A DNA stretch of 64,000 bases from Thalassococcus profundi (GTDB lineage Bacteria; Pseudomonadota; Alphaproteobacteria; Rhodobacterales; Rhodobacteraceae), in NCBI RefSeq assembly GCF_003344785.1, contig NZ_QPMK01000009.1, positions 35,451 through 99,450 on the forward strand, given 5' to 3'. The position numbers and the translations under genes were made by a program. Below are positions 7,860 through 16,921 of this stretch, in pieces. The notes below the pieces were generated by a model that worked only from the letters and a program-made list of their open reading frames with translations, ran no database searches and was not told the DNA's origin. Positions within the stretch are counted from its first letter, which is position 1; each line of letters opens with the position of its first letter.

Positions 7860-10004
7860 TCAGCCGAAGAGGAAGTCGTCGGCGCCGAAATCGGCCATCT
7901 GCGCGCCTTCGACCAGGATTCGGTGATCGGCAAAGTCGATCAGCGTGCCCTGGGCCATCTGGATCATGGTCACCTTGTCGATGTGATCGACCGCCGGGCG
8001 GCCGATCAGGCGCAGCACGTCCTCGCCATGGACGAAGTCGCGGATGACATCGTTGCCATCGGACGAAAGCGCGTTGAACACGAAGGTATCGGCCCCCGCC
8101 CCGCCTTCGAGCGTGTCGTCGCCGGGTCCGCCGTTGAGCGAGTCGTCGCCGGTGCCGCCGAAGAGCAGATCGTTGCCGCTGCCGCCGCCCAGGCGGTCAT
8201 GACCGGACCCGCCGTGAACGGTGTCATCGTGCTCGCCCGCGCCGACGGTGTCGTTCCCGTCTCCGGCGTCGATGACGTCCCAACCGTGGCCGCCGCCGAT
8301 CTTGTCGTTGCCGGCGCCCGCGTAGATGGTGTCGACGCCCCAGCTGCCTGCCAGTCGGTCATTGCCGTCGCCGCCCGTCAGGTGGTCGTGCCCCGCGCCG
8401 CCGGAAAAGATGTCGTCGCCGTCGCCGGCGTCGATGGTGTCGTCGCCGAACCCCGCGCCGCCACGATCATTGCCGGCGCCACCGACCATCAGATCGTTGC
8501 CATCGCCGCCGCCCAGCCGGTCGTCGCCGCTGCCGCCGTAGATCGTGTCGTTGCCGACGCCGCCCGGCAGCCTGTCGTCGCCGTCCAGACCGACCAGCAC
8601 GTCGTCGCCGTCGGTGCCGCGCAGACCGTCCGGCCCGCCGGTGCCCAGCTGCAGCCCCGGCGTATCGAGCGGGACCGGCACCGGATCGGTGGCGAGGGGC
8701 GGGCCGTCCGCCTCGTCGCCCTGCCCCTGCTGGTCGGACGGGTTGTCTTGCGGGGCCGGTTCCGGCGCGGGCTCCGGTGGCGTCGGCTCGGGTGCGGGTT
8801 CCGGTTCCGGTGGCGTTGGCTCGGGCGTCGGCCCGGGCTCGGGTGCAGGTGCTGGCTCCGGCGGCACGAAGACAGGCTCGGGCGGCGGGGCCGCCTGGGC
8901 CGCCGCAGCGGCAAGCTCGTCGCGCGACAGCGCGGCGTCGTTGAAGACGAAACGTTCCACCGATTGATAGAAATCCCGCCCCTGGGACGAGGTGATGAAC
9001 ACGCCGTCCGCGGTTTCCTCCACGGTGATGCCGGACAGGCCCGCGTCGATATATGCGCTGTCCTGGCCATCGCCACCCAGAATCGTATCGTCGCCCGCGC
9101 CGCCCTCGAGCCGGTTGTCCCCGGCGTTCCCCGTCAGGCGGTTGGCGGCGCCGTTGCCGGTCAGCGCCAGATCGCCGATGCCCAGCAATCGCCCGTCGAG
9201 CGGCGCCGTCCCCAACAGCGACATGTCGGCCGAGGCGGAGAGCAGCCGTTCACCCACCACGTCCAGCTTGACGTTGCCGCCGGTGAGGTCGAGCTCTACC
9301 CGCATCACGGATGCGGCGGTGGTGACCGTCGCCACCTGGCGTCCAGACACGTCGAGTCGCGTCGCATAGCCTCCCGCCGCGGCGCTGGTCTGGGACTGGC
9401 CGCCGATGGCAAAGCGCACCCCCGACAGCCCCTCTCCGATCGAGTAGACCCCGTCGCCATTTGCATCCTCGAAGGCCACGCCGGTCAGGAAACTGCGCCC
9501 GGCGGTGGTGGCGAAATTCTGTGTCTCCATCGCCGTGTTGTAGCCGCGGAAGTCCCCCACGACGAAGCCCACGCCGATCTCGCGGAAGGTGTCGTTGAGG
9601 ATGTTGGCGCGATGGCCGTCGCTGCGAAACAGGGCGCCGTGCAGGAAATACACCGCCTCGTCGAGGTTCAGCGCCCCGGTGGAGCCGCGATAAGCAATGT
9701 TTTCGCCCCAGGACCAGCTGCCGCGAAATTCGTACCCGGCTTCGGCCATGCGGTCACCCGCGCTGCTGCCGCCCGCGCCGGTGTGGCTGAAGGTGTCCGT
9801 GTCGAGCATCCACTGTGAATGCGCGATGCCCGAGGCCCGCAGTTCCGCAATCGGAGCAAGCGGCTGGAACGGGCCGTCGGGCAGCGACAGCGCGGCCACC
9901 TCGGCGCGATCGGTGATCCCCAGGCGCGCGGCTTCCCCGGCGGGATCCAGCCGCGCCCGGTTCAGCAACTCGACCGCAAGCTGCTCTCGAATTGAAAATG
10001 ACAA
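7860..10004 (-). CDS. CAP-domain protein with RTX calcium-binding repeats
   Basis: Predicted secreted protein of about 714 residues. An N-terminal CAP/SCP domain (about 1-150) shows HSQWML, FSHTGAGG, WGENIAY and HRANILN. Then come an SdrD-like segment (FEDANGDGVYSIGEGLSGV), three RTX nonapeptides, and a Pro/Glu-rich linker. About twenty GGxGxDxxx repeats follow (roughly 8080-8640) with a C-terminal tail typical of type I secretion substrates. No Sec signal is visible. TTG 10004 is chosen because AAGAGG lies about 9 nt upstream; another TTG at 10034 would add ten residues. The CAP domain may bind lipids or wall material; the function in bacteria is unclear. Confidence 0.82.
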   Translation of the reverse strand: MSFSIREQLAVELLNRARLDPAGEAARLGITDRAEVAALSLPDGPFQPLAPIAELRASGIAHSQWMLDTDTFSHTGAGGSSAGDRMAEAGYEFRGSWSWGENIAYRGSTGALNLDEAVYFLHGALFRSDGHRANILNDTFREIGVGFVVGDFRGYNTAMETQNFATTAGRSFLTGVAFEDANGDGVYSIGEGLSGVRFAIGGQSQTSAAAGGYATRLDVSGRQVATVTTAASVMRVELDLTGGNVKLDVVGERLLSASADMSLLGTAPLDGRLLGIGDLALTGNGAANRLTGNAGDNRLEGGAGDDTILGGDGQDSAYIDAGLSGITVEETADGVFITSSQGRDFYQSVERFVFNDAALSRDELAAAAAQAAPPPEPVFVPPEPAPAPEPGPTPEPTPPEPEPAPEPTPPEPAPEPAPQDNPSDQQGQGDEADGPPLATDPVPVPLDTPGLQLGTGGPDGLRGTDGDDVLVGLDGDDRLPGGVGNDTIYGGSGDDRLGGGDGNDLMVGGAGNDRGGAGFGDDTIDAGDGDDIFSGGAGHDHLTGGDGNDRLAGSWGVDTIYAGAGNDKIGGGHGWDVIDAGDGNDTVGAGEHDDTVHGGSGHDRLGGGSGNDLLFGGTGDDSLNGGPGDDTLEGGAGADTFVFNALSSDGNDVIRDFVHGEDVLRLIGRPAVDHIDKVTMIQMAQGTLIDFADHRILVEGAQMADFGADDFLFG

Positions 10005-10182
10005 AACCGCATACCTCTTGCAGACCCAGGACAAAGCTTAGCCTGCGCAGGCGATACGGCGCCAGTAAGGACCGAACCGGGCGGAAGCGTGATCCTTTCT
10101 GGCGGGAATGTGGTCTGCGCCGGGGCGCGGGCATGGCGGCCTGCGTGCGGTTACGACGCGCCTGCCGCCCGGCCCGCCTGCG

Positions 10183-11982
10183 TCACTCGGCCGCCATGCC
10201 GTCGGTGAATTGCAGCCGCGCAAGACGCGCGTAGAGCCCGCCTTCGGCCACCAGCGCATCATGCGCGCCGGTGGCGACGATGCGGCCCTGATCCATGACC
10301 ACGATGCGGTCGGCCTTCTTCACGGTCGCCAGGCGGTGCGCCACGATGATCGTCGTGCGGGTCTCGGCCAAGCGGTCCACAGCAGTCTGCACCAGCCGTT
10401 CGCTTTCGGCATCGAGCGCGCTGGTGGCCTCGTCCAGAAGCAGCACCGGCGCGTCGCGCAGGATCGCGCGGGCGATCGCGATGCGCTGTTTCTGCCCGCC
10501 CGACAGCATCACGCCGCGTTCGCCCAGCCAGCTGTCGTAGCCTTCGGGCAGCCGTTCGATGAAGTCATGCGCCGCCGCCGCCTGCGCCGCCGCCTCGATC
10601 TCGGCATCGGTGGCGTCGGGCCGGCCGAAGCGGATGTTCTCGCGGGCGCTGGCGGCAAAGATTACCGGGTCCTGCGGCACCAGCGCGATGTGGCGGCGGA
10701 AATCGTTGCGCGCCATGCCGTTCAGCGGCACGCCGTCGAGCGTGATCTGGCCTTCGTCGGGATCGTAGAAACGCTGGATCAGCTGGATGATCGTGGTCTT
10801 GCCCGCGCCCGAGGGACCGACCAGCGCCACGGTTTCGCCGGGAGCCACGCTCAGGCTCACGTGGTCCAGCGCCGCCGTATCGGGGCGCGAGGGATAGGCG
10901 AAGCTCACATCGTCGAAGGCGATGGCGCCGCGGACCGGGCTGGGCGGCGGTTGCGGCGTTTCCGGGTCGCGCACCAGATCGTCGGTGTGCAGAAGCTCCA
11001 CCAGCCGTTCGGTGGCGCCGGCGGCGCGCTGCAACTCGCCGATCACCTCCGAGAGGGCCGCGACCGATCCCGCGACCATCACCGCGTAGATCACGAACTG
11101 CACCAGCGACCCCGGCGACATGTCGCCCGCGCGCACGTCCCAGGCGCCGATCCAGAGCACGCCGACGATACCCGCAAAGACCAGCATGATCACGATGGCC
11201 GTCATCAGCGCGCGGGTCCAGATGCGGCGGCGCGCGGCGTCAAAGCTTTTCTCGGTGACATCGGCAAAGGCGCTGCGCGAAATCGCCTCGTGGGTGAACG
11301 CCTGAACGGTCTGCACCGCCCCCAGCGATTCCGAGGCGTTGCCCGAAGAGGCCGCGATCCAGTCCTGGTTCTCGCGGCTCAGCACCCGCAGGCGGCGGCC
11401 CAGCGTCAGGATCGGCACGATCACCGCGGGCACGATCAGGAGCACCATGAGCGTCAGCTTCCACGAGGTGAAGAGCATCAGCACCAGCCCGCCCACGAAG
11501 ATCAGCGCGTTGCGCAGGGCGATGGAGATCGACGAGCCGATCACCGACAGGATCAGCGTGGTGTCGGTGGTGATGCGGCTCAGCACTTCGCCGGTCATGA
11601 TCTTTTCGTAGAAGACGGGCGACAGGCCGATGACCCGGTCGAAGACCGCCATGCGGATGTCGGCCACCACCCGTTCGCCAAGCCGCGTCACCAGCGCGTA
11701 GCGTAGCGCCGTGCCGATGGCGAGCAGCGCCGCGATGCCGAAGGCGGCGGCGAAATACTGGTTCAGCAGCACGCCCGAGCCGTCCTCGAACGTGTCGACC
11801 ACGCGGCGCACTGCAAGTGGCAGGATCAAAGAGATGCAGGCGGTGGCGACAAGCGCCACCAGGGCCGCGGTCAGAAGCGTCTTGTAGGGCGTCAGGAACG
11901 GCGCCAGCGCCGCCAGCGATCCCAGACGTTTCGATTTTTCGCGGTCTTCCTGGCTTTTGGCCGGGGCGGTCTCTCGGGCCAT
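10183..11982 (-). CDS. MsbA-like ABC exporter (fused permease and ATPase)
   Basis: Half-transporter of 599 residues: a six-helix type I exporter membrane domain (about 25-320) and an ATPase domain with Walker A GPSGAGKTT, signature LSGGQKQR and Walker B VLLLDEATSALD. The substrate may be a lipid, drug or peptide. The sequence is of the MsbA/LmrA type, not the PrtD/HlyB type used for RTX secretion, so the neighbouring RTX protein is probably not its cargo. GGAGGGC lies just before the ATG. It is followed after 178 nt by the RTX gene on the same strand. Confidence 0.88.
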   Translation of the reverse strand: MARETAPAKSQEDREKSKRLGSLAALAPFLTPYKTLLTAALVALVATACISLILPLAVRRVVDTFEDGSGVLLNQYFAAAFGIAALLAIGTALRYALVTRLGERVVADIRMAVFDRVIGLSPVFYEKIMTGEVLSRITTDTTLILSVIGSSISIALRNALIFVGGLVLMLFTSWKLTLMVLLIVPAVIVPILTLGRRLRVLSRENQDWIAASSGNASESLGAVQTVQAFTHEAISRSAFADVTEKSFDAARRRIWTRALMTAIVIMLVFAGIVGVLWIGAWDVRAGDMSPGSLVQFVIYAVMVAGSVAALSEVIGELQRAAGATERLVELLHTDDLVRDPETPQPPPSPVRGAIAFDDVSFAYPSRPDTAALDHVSLSVAPGETVALVGPSGAGKTTIIQLIQRFYDPDEGQITLDGVPLNGMARNDFRRHIALVPQDPVIFAASARENIRFGRPDATDAEIEAAAQAAAAHDFIERLPEGYDSWLGERGVMLSGGQKQRIAIARAILRDAPVLLLDEATSALDAESERLVQTAVDRLAETRTTIIVAHRLATVKKADRIVVMDQGRIVATGAHDALVAEGGLYARLARLQFTDGMAAE

Positions 11983-12121
11983 GCGCCCTCCTGCTGACTG
12001 TGTCCGGGTGTTTTGAACACGCCGGTGGCAGGGGTCAAGCACCCTGTCGCCGCGGGCCGGGCGGCGTCACCGCCGCCACGGCGTCCGGCGGTGCGCCTCG
12101 AGCGCCGCCGGACGGCTTCGC

Positions 12122-12421
12122 TCAGGCGTCCGGCGGGCAGCCTTTTTCGTCGGCCACTGCACGGGCGTCGCGGATGTAGGCCCGGGTCGAGGGGATCGCC
12201 ACCGGGTTGATCATCGCCCGTTTGGCGCTGGCGATCTCCGCTGCGAGCTGGTCGCAATCCTGGCGCATGAACCGCGCGCGGTTGCTGCCGCTGGCCATGG
12301 CGCCGCTGGCCGCCGAACTGGCGATGGCCGTCCCCGCCGCACCCGCCGCCGTGCCGCAACCGGACAAAGAATTGAGCAGACCGAGCGCCAGGGCGCACGC
12401 CGCAAAAGAGTTCATATTCAT
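12122..12421 (-). CDS. small lipoprotein, function unknown
   Basis: Protein of 99 residues with a short signal sequence ending in the lipobox LSGC, so it is likely anchored to a membrane by a lipidated cysteine. After the cysteine comes an Ala/Gly-rich stretch, then a region with two further cysteines (QDC and KGC) and an Ala-rich helix. The ATG at 12421 is preferred to one at 12442 because it gives a normal signal peptide. It lies 139 nt upstream of the exporter gene on the same strand. The family is not recognised. Confidence 0.65.
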   Translation of the reverse strand: MNMNSFAACALALGLLNSLSGCGTAAGAAGTAIASSAASGAMASGSNRARFMRQDCDQLAAEIASAKRAMINPVAIPSTRAYIRDARAVADEKGCPPDA

Positions 12422-12563
12422 GGAATTGTCTTTCTGAACCATTGACTTGCACCAAGCTTATTGCCGGTCGCGGCGGCGCTGTCTCTCCCCTGTTCGGAGG
12501 ACACGGCACGATCGCCCGGTACGCCGCGGAGGCGCGTCACGGATCCAGTAAAAGAAGAAGGAA

Positions 12564-12637
12564 TGGAGCGGGCGACGGGAATCGAACCCGTATCATCAGC
12601 TTGGAAGGCTGAGGTCTTACCATTACACAACGCCCGC
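12564..12637 (-). tRNA. tRNA-Gly (anticodon TCC)
   Basis: The complement folds as a complete cloverleaf: acceptor arms GCGGGCG and CGCCCGC pair over 7 bp, the T-arm contains GGTTCGATTCC, and the anticodon loop reads CTTCCAA with anticodon TCC. The discriminator base is T and CCA is encoded, at 12564-12566. It would read GGA/GGG glycine codons. Confidence 0.95.
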
Positions 12638-12811
12638 GTCGTGGCCGAGAAGTAGGCCATCGGAATTTGAAGGTCAAGCCTTCGACACCGGCGATCCGCC
12701 AGGTCTGAACAGTTTGTTTCCACTCGCCTTCGGCACGGGTTCGGGACAATTTAAAGTTGTGCCGCACCTCCTTCTCCCGCATGCTGACGGCATTGATTGA
12801 GGAGATTTCCG

Positions 12812-15805
12812 ATGCTGCGCCATGGTCTTGCCGCCACCCTGTCCCTGGTCCTCGCCGCGCCCCTTGCCGCGCAGACCCCCACCGGTGCGGGCGGGCTGCC
12901 CCTGCCCTCTGCCCTGCCCCTGCTGGATTACGAACGCGCGCTCTACCCGTTCATCGCCGACCGTGAATTCGCCGACCTGGACTGGACCCGCGACAAGAGC
13001 TGGCGCGACACCGGGCCCTTCGTCCTGAGCACCTCCTACGGCGTACATCCGGCAGTGCGGATCTACTACTCGCCCGAAGTGCTCGCCTGGCTCGAGGCCG
13101 GGCGCACCGGCGCCATCCCCGACGGCGCCATGGTGGTCAAGGAAATGGTGACGCCGCCTTCGGCCCGGTACAACGAATACCGCGCCATGCTGGAGCATCT
13201 GAACCCCGACGACCCCGAAAAGGTCGAGGAAGAGATGTTGGCCTACCTGCGCAAGGACGACAACCTGAACTGGACCGTGATGGTCAAGGACAGCAGCCTC
13301 AGCCACGGCGGCTGGTTCTTCGCCTCGGTGAACCAGGGCGCCACGCTCGACAGTTTCGAGCCGCCGTACACGCCGCCCACGGGCCAGGTCGCGGCGGGCA
13401 CCTGCATGCGGTGCCATGCCTCCGCGGCCGAAGAGCTGATCTTTTCGGCGCTGTCGAACGTCGAGGGTTACCCGGGCGAGCCGCTGATCTTTCGCGTCGA
13501 CGAAAGCTGGCGAAACCTGTCGGAGTTTCCCACCGGCCCTTTCAACCTGCCGCCCTGGCAGCGCCCCGCCATGGGCGAGACCGAGGCGCAGCTGATCGAG
13601 GATTACTTCCACGACGCCAACCCGCTGGCGGATTCGGACCTGAAGGCCAAGGCCAGCCCGGAGCCGGTGAACCCGGTCTTCACCGAGATGTTTCCGCCGA
13701 CCGGAGGCATCGACGTGTCAGCCGATCTGGTGCAGCGCCTGCCCAGCCAGTGGCTCGACCATGTCGCCGCGCGCCCGAACGACACCCAGCATTTCCTGAC
13801 CTCGGACAACTGCCTGGGCTGTCACGGCGGGCTTGGCGGCCCGCCCTACGGCACCACGATGTTCCTGCAGGACGGACCCGACTACGGCGACGGCTACAAC
13901 ATCTCGGAATACGGCGAATGGCGCTGGTCGCCAATGGGGCTGGCCGGGCGCGACCCGATCTTCTTCGCCCAGCTCGAATCGGAGTTCGCCCTGCTGGAAC
14001 AGGCCGGCACGCCCGAGCTGTCGTCGAACCTCGGCACCACGTGCCTCTCGTGCCACGGCGCCATGGGCCAGCGGCAGTTGCAGATCGACGCTCATGCCGC
14101 ACCGGAGAAGGGGCTCGACCCCAACGACTTCAAGCTGTCCTACACCCTGCTGCACGACCCGCTGACGCTGGACGAACTGGACAAGCAGATCGCCGACGGC
14201 ACATACGACTACCACGAATACGGCAACCTCGCGCGTGAGGGCATCTCCTGCGCCGTCTGCCACCACATCGCCCCGCCGGAAAGGGCCGAGGGTCAGCCCG
14301 AGTACAACACGCTCGACACCTACCTGATGAACGGCACGACCGGCGTCTTTCGTCTGAACCCGGCGGACGAGCTGCAGGGGCCGTTCGCGGACGTGGCAGT
14401 GAAGCCGATGCAGAACGCCATGGGCATCACGCCGGTACAGTCGGACTACATCACCGACAGCCAGCTCTGCGGTGCCTGCCACACGATCAACCTGCCCAAT
14501 GTCGACGCGCCCACGGACAGACCGCTCGAGCCGTATACGGAGGCCGAGCAAAAGGTGTTCAACGATGCGGCCCGCAACGGCGCCGCCTTCCTCAACGCGG
14601 AATACGGCGTGACCTTCCCCGAAGGATTGCTCGACTTCCAGCATTCGGTGGAACAGGCGACCTATCTGGAATGGGTCAATTCGATCTACAACGAGGACGG
14701 CACCGCGCAGTCCTGCCAGGATTGCCACATGAAGGGTAATTTCGAGAGCGTGGACGGCAAGATCAAGCTCGACAGCCTGACCACGCAGATCGCCTCGATC
14801 CAGGACGCGACCCTGCCGGAGGTGGAGAACCTGCTGCCCACCGAGGACGTGACGGTGCCGTTCCGGGAAGGCTACAAGCGGCACAATTTCGTCGGGCTGA
14901 ACGCCTTCATGATCGAGATGATCCGCCAGTTCCCGACCGAGATGGGGATGAGCCGCACCGACCCGATGACCTCGGCCACCAACGGCGCACAGCTGTCGCT
15001 CGACACGATGGAATTGCAAGCCCGCAACGAGACCGCCGAGATCGCATTGACGGTGTCTCGGACAGGCGCGCAGGTCACCGCCGAGGTGTCGCTGACCAAC
15101 AAGACCGGCCACCGCCTGCCCTCGGGCGTGGGCTTCCGCCGGGCGTTCCTGGAGGTCCGGGCCGAGGCGGCGGACGGCAGCCTGCTCTGGTGTTCGGGCT
15201 GTTCCAACGACGCCGGCGTCATCGTCGGGCCGGACGGGCAGCCGCTACTGACCGAATTTCTCGATCATGTGCCCGAGGGCGCGACAGAGGCGCTCTACCA
15301 GCCGCATCACGAGGTGATCACCGACCAGACGCAGGTGCAGATTTACGAGGAGCTGAGCCAGAATGCCGAGCGCGTCTTCACCTCGAGCTTCGTGCACCGC
15401 GATTTCCACCCCAAGGACAACCGCCTGACCCCGCACGGCACGCTCACACCCGGCACGCCGGATTTTGCCGCGAAGTTCGGCGACAGCGCCGTGACGGCGG
15501 CCTTCATGAAGGCGACCCTGCCCGAGGGCGGCGCCGCGACCGACCCGGATTTCCGGCCCGGTTCGGACGTGACGCGCTACCAGATCGCCCTGCCAGACGG
15601 CACCGATCCATCCGGGGTCACGGTGACGGCAACGCTCTATTCGCAGGCGATCCCGCCCTACTACCTCAAGCAGCGGTTCGAGACGGCCCCGAACGGCCCG
15701 GCGACGCAGCGGCTCTACTACCTCGCCTCGCGGCTCAAGACCGGGGGTACGCTGATCGAGGGCTGGAAACTGCGCACGGTGGCGGCCAGCGCGACGGTGG
15801 ACTGA
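12812..15805 (+). CDS. six-haem periplasmic cytochrome c, P460-like N-terminus
   Basis: Large predicted exported protein of 997 residues with a Sec signal peptide (about 1-22, cut after LAAQ). Six CxxCH haem sites are visible: 198 (CMRCH), 334 (CLGCH), 411 (CLSCH), 480 (CAVCH), 553 (CGACH) and 635 (CQDCH). The segment before the first haem (DGAMVVKEM, WTVMVKD, GGWFFASVNQG) resembles cytochrome P460 proteins. The C-terminal 280 residues are haem-free and contain NKTGHRLPSG, a motif seen in other multihaem cytochromes. It likely carries or transfers electrons in the periplasm, but its donor, acceptor or substrate is unknown. GAGGAG precedes the ATG. It stands alone, with no ccm or quinol oxidase gene beside it. 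Confidence 0.85.
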   Translation: MLRHGLAATLSLVLAAPLAAQTPTGAGGLPLPSALPLLDYERALYPFIADREFADLDWTRDKSWRDTGPFVLSTSYGVHPAVRIYYSPEVLAWLEAGRTGAIPDGAMVVKEMVTPPSARYNEYRAMLEHLNPDDPEKVEEEMLAYLRKDDNLNWTVMVKDSSLSHGGWFFASVNQGATLDSFEPPYTPPTGQVAAGTCMRCHASAAEELIFSALSNVEGYPGEPLIFRVDESWRNLSEFPTGPFNLPPWQRPAMGETEAQLIEDYFHDANPLADSDLKAKASPEPVNPVFTEMFPPTGGIDVSADLVQRLPSQWLDHVAARPNDTQHFLTSDNCLGCHGGLGGPPYGTTMFLQDGPDYGDGYNISEYGEWRWSPMGLAGRDPIFFAQLESEFALLEQAGTPELSSNLGTTCLSCHGAMGQRQLQIDAHAAPEKGLDPNDFKLSYTLLHDPLTLDELDKQIADGTYDYHEYGNLAREGISCAVCHHIAPPERAEGQPEYNTLDTYLMNGTTGVFRLNPADELQGPFADVAVKPMQNAMGITPVQSDYITDSQLCGACHTINLPNVDAPTDRPLEPYTEAEQKVFNDAARNGAAFLNAEYGVTFPEGLLDFQHSVEQATYLEWVNSIYNEDGTAQSCQDCHMKGNFESVDGKIKLDSLTTQIASIQDATLPEVENLLPTEDVTVPFREGYKRHNFVGLNAFMIEMIRQFPTEMGMSRTDPMTSATNGAQLSLDTMELQARNETAEIALTVSRTGAQVTAEVSLTNKTGHRLPSGVGFRRAFLEVRAEAADGSLLWCSGCSNDAGVIVGPDGQPLLTEFLDHVPEGATEALYQPHHEVITDQTQVQIYEELSQNAERVFTSSFVHRDFHPKDNRLTPHGTLTPGTPDFAAKFGDSAVTAAFMKATLPEGGAATDPDFRPGSDVTRYQIALPDGTDPSGVTVTATLYSQAIPPYYLKQRFETAPNGPATQRLYYLASRLKTGGTLIEGWKLRTVAASATVD

Positions 15806-15846
15806 CGTCGGTCCTGGCCCGCCAGGCCGGGCGGAAGATCGCTTAG

Positions 15847-15865
15847 GGTGGGTTTCCAACCCACC
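15847..15865. terminator. hairpin between convergent genes
   Basis: Perfect 8-bp inverted repeat GGTGGGTT / AACCCACC with a TCC loop, placed between the ends of the cytochrome gene (plus) and the LysR gene (minus). No U-tract follows on either strand, so the terminator role is inferred from position only. Confidence 0.35.
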
Positions 15866-15877
15866 ACGCCGCCCCGG

Positions 15878-16765
15878 TCAGTCCCGCGCCGAGGCCACCA
15901 GCCAGTCGCGCAGTTGCAGCGCCCGGGCGGGGGCGCCGCGGCGGGCCTCGATATAATAGTCCAGCGGCGCATCCACCACGTCCGGCAGCACCCGCACCAG
16001 CTTGCCGCTGTCGATCATGCTGCGGGTCATCATCTCCCATCCCAGCACCACGCCCATGCCGTCGCAGGCGGCCTGCAGGGCGGTGAAGTAGTTGTTCACC
16101 CGCAGGCCGCCGCCCAGATGACCGTCATAGCCCAGCGCCGCCGCCCAGCCGTTCCAGCCGGTCCAGGTCCGGTTCTCGGCGCTGAGATGGATGAGCGGCT
16201 GCCGCGCGAGGTCCGGCAGGCCGGTGATCCCTGCGCTGTCGGCAAAGTCAGGGCTCGCCATGGCCGAGATCCGGTCCTTGAACAGCAGCCGCCGGTCTGC
16301 CGCGTCGTCGACGATGTCACCGTAGACGATGGTGAGATCCGTGCGGATCGACGCGCCCGGCGTGTCGGTGACGTTCTGCGACACGGGGATGTTGCCGTGG
16401 CTTTTCCAGAATTGCGACAGCCGCGGCGTCAGCCAGAGCGACGATACCGCGGTGGTGACCTGAATGCTCACCGCCTCCGCGTCCGGTTGCAGGCGGATCT
16501 GCGCGATGCCGTCCGACATCTGCTCGAATCCGCGCTGCAGCGCGACCAGCAGCACCGCGCCCGCCTCGGTCAGGTCCACCCCGCGCGGGTTGCGCTGAAA
16601 GAGCACGCGGTCCAGCTCGGCCTCCAGCGCCTTGATCTGGTGGCTGACGGCGGCGGGAGTCACGTTCAGCTCGACCGCCGCACGCTTGAAACTGACGTGC
16701 CGCGCCGCCGCCTCGAAGGCGGTGAGCGCGCTCAGGGAAGGCAGGTCGTATGGCCGTCGCCCCAT
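15878..16765 (-). CDS. LysR family regulator, GcvA-like
   Basis: DNA-binding regulator of 295 residues. The N-terminal winged helix-turn-helix (about 8-65) reads LSALTAFEAAARHVSFKRAA followed by LNVTPAAVSHQIKALE. The remainder is the periplasmic-binding-like effector domain. The sequence is of the GcvA subgroup (glycine cleavage activator type). It faces the betaine demethylation genes across a 156-nt gap containing a dyad with GcvA-like half sites, so it probably controls that operon and itself. Confidence 0.85.
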   Translation of the reverse strand: MGRRPYDLPSLSALTAFEAAARHVSFKRAAVELNVTPAAVSHQIKALEAELDRVLFQRNPRGVDLTEAGAVLLVALQRGFEQMSDGIAQIRLQPDAEAVSIQVTTAVSSLWLTPRLSQFWKSHGNIPVSQNVTDTPGASIRTDLTIVYGDIVDDAADRRLLFKDRISAMASPDFADSAGITGLPDLARQPLIHLSAENRTWTGWNGWAAALGYDGHLGGGLRVNNYFTALQAACDGMGVVLGWEMMTRSMIDSGKLVRVLPDVVDAPLDYYIEARRGAPARALQLRDWLVASARD

Positions 16766-16821
16766 TAGTTATCCTTCGCCATGGATCCCGAACCCCATGC
16801 CTATAGCACAGGCCCCGGCAC

Positions 16822-16847
16822 GGAGGCATTAGCCTGCCTAAGCCTCC
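16822..16847. promoter_or_regulatory. probable LysR/GcvA-type operator
   Basis: Inverted repeat GGAGGC-A-TTAG, 5-nt spacer, CTAA-GCCTCC, in the gap between the divergent regulator and demethylase genes. The core ATTAG-N5-CTAA resembles the CTAAT half sites bound by GcvA. Assignment rests on position and symmetry only. Confidence 0.5.
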
Positions 16848-16921
16848 ATGAATTTTTTCGACATTGTGCGACTCGGCCCCGAAACCGCAGAGAGGGCGAA
16901 ACACCTCACGCGGAGCCACTC

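Noticed and set aside
8060-8640. Regular 27-nt spaced repeats that look like a tandem or CRISPR-like array
   Set aside because: They are the coding repeats of the RTX protein (nine residues each) and vary in sequence; there are no unique spacers.
5720-11706. Several very long open frames on the plus strand opposite the acyl-CoA synthetase, RTX and exporter genes
   Set aside because: They are antisense to well supported genes and come from the strong GC bias; their products are Ala/Arg/Gly/His-rich without domains.
7860-11982. RTX gene plus upstream ABC exporter as a type I secretion pair
   Set aside because: The exporter is MsbA-like and lacks PrtD/HlyB features, and no membrane fusion protein gene is adjacent.
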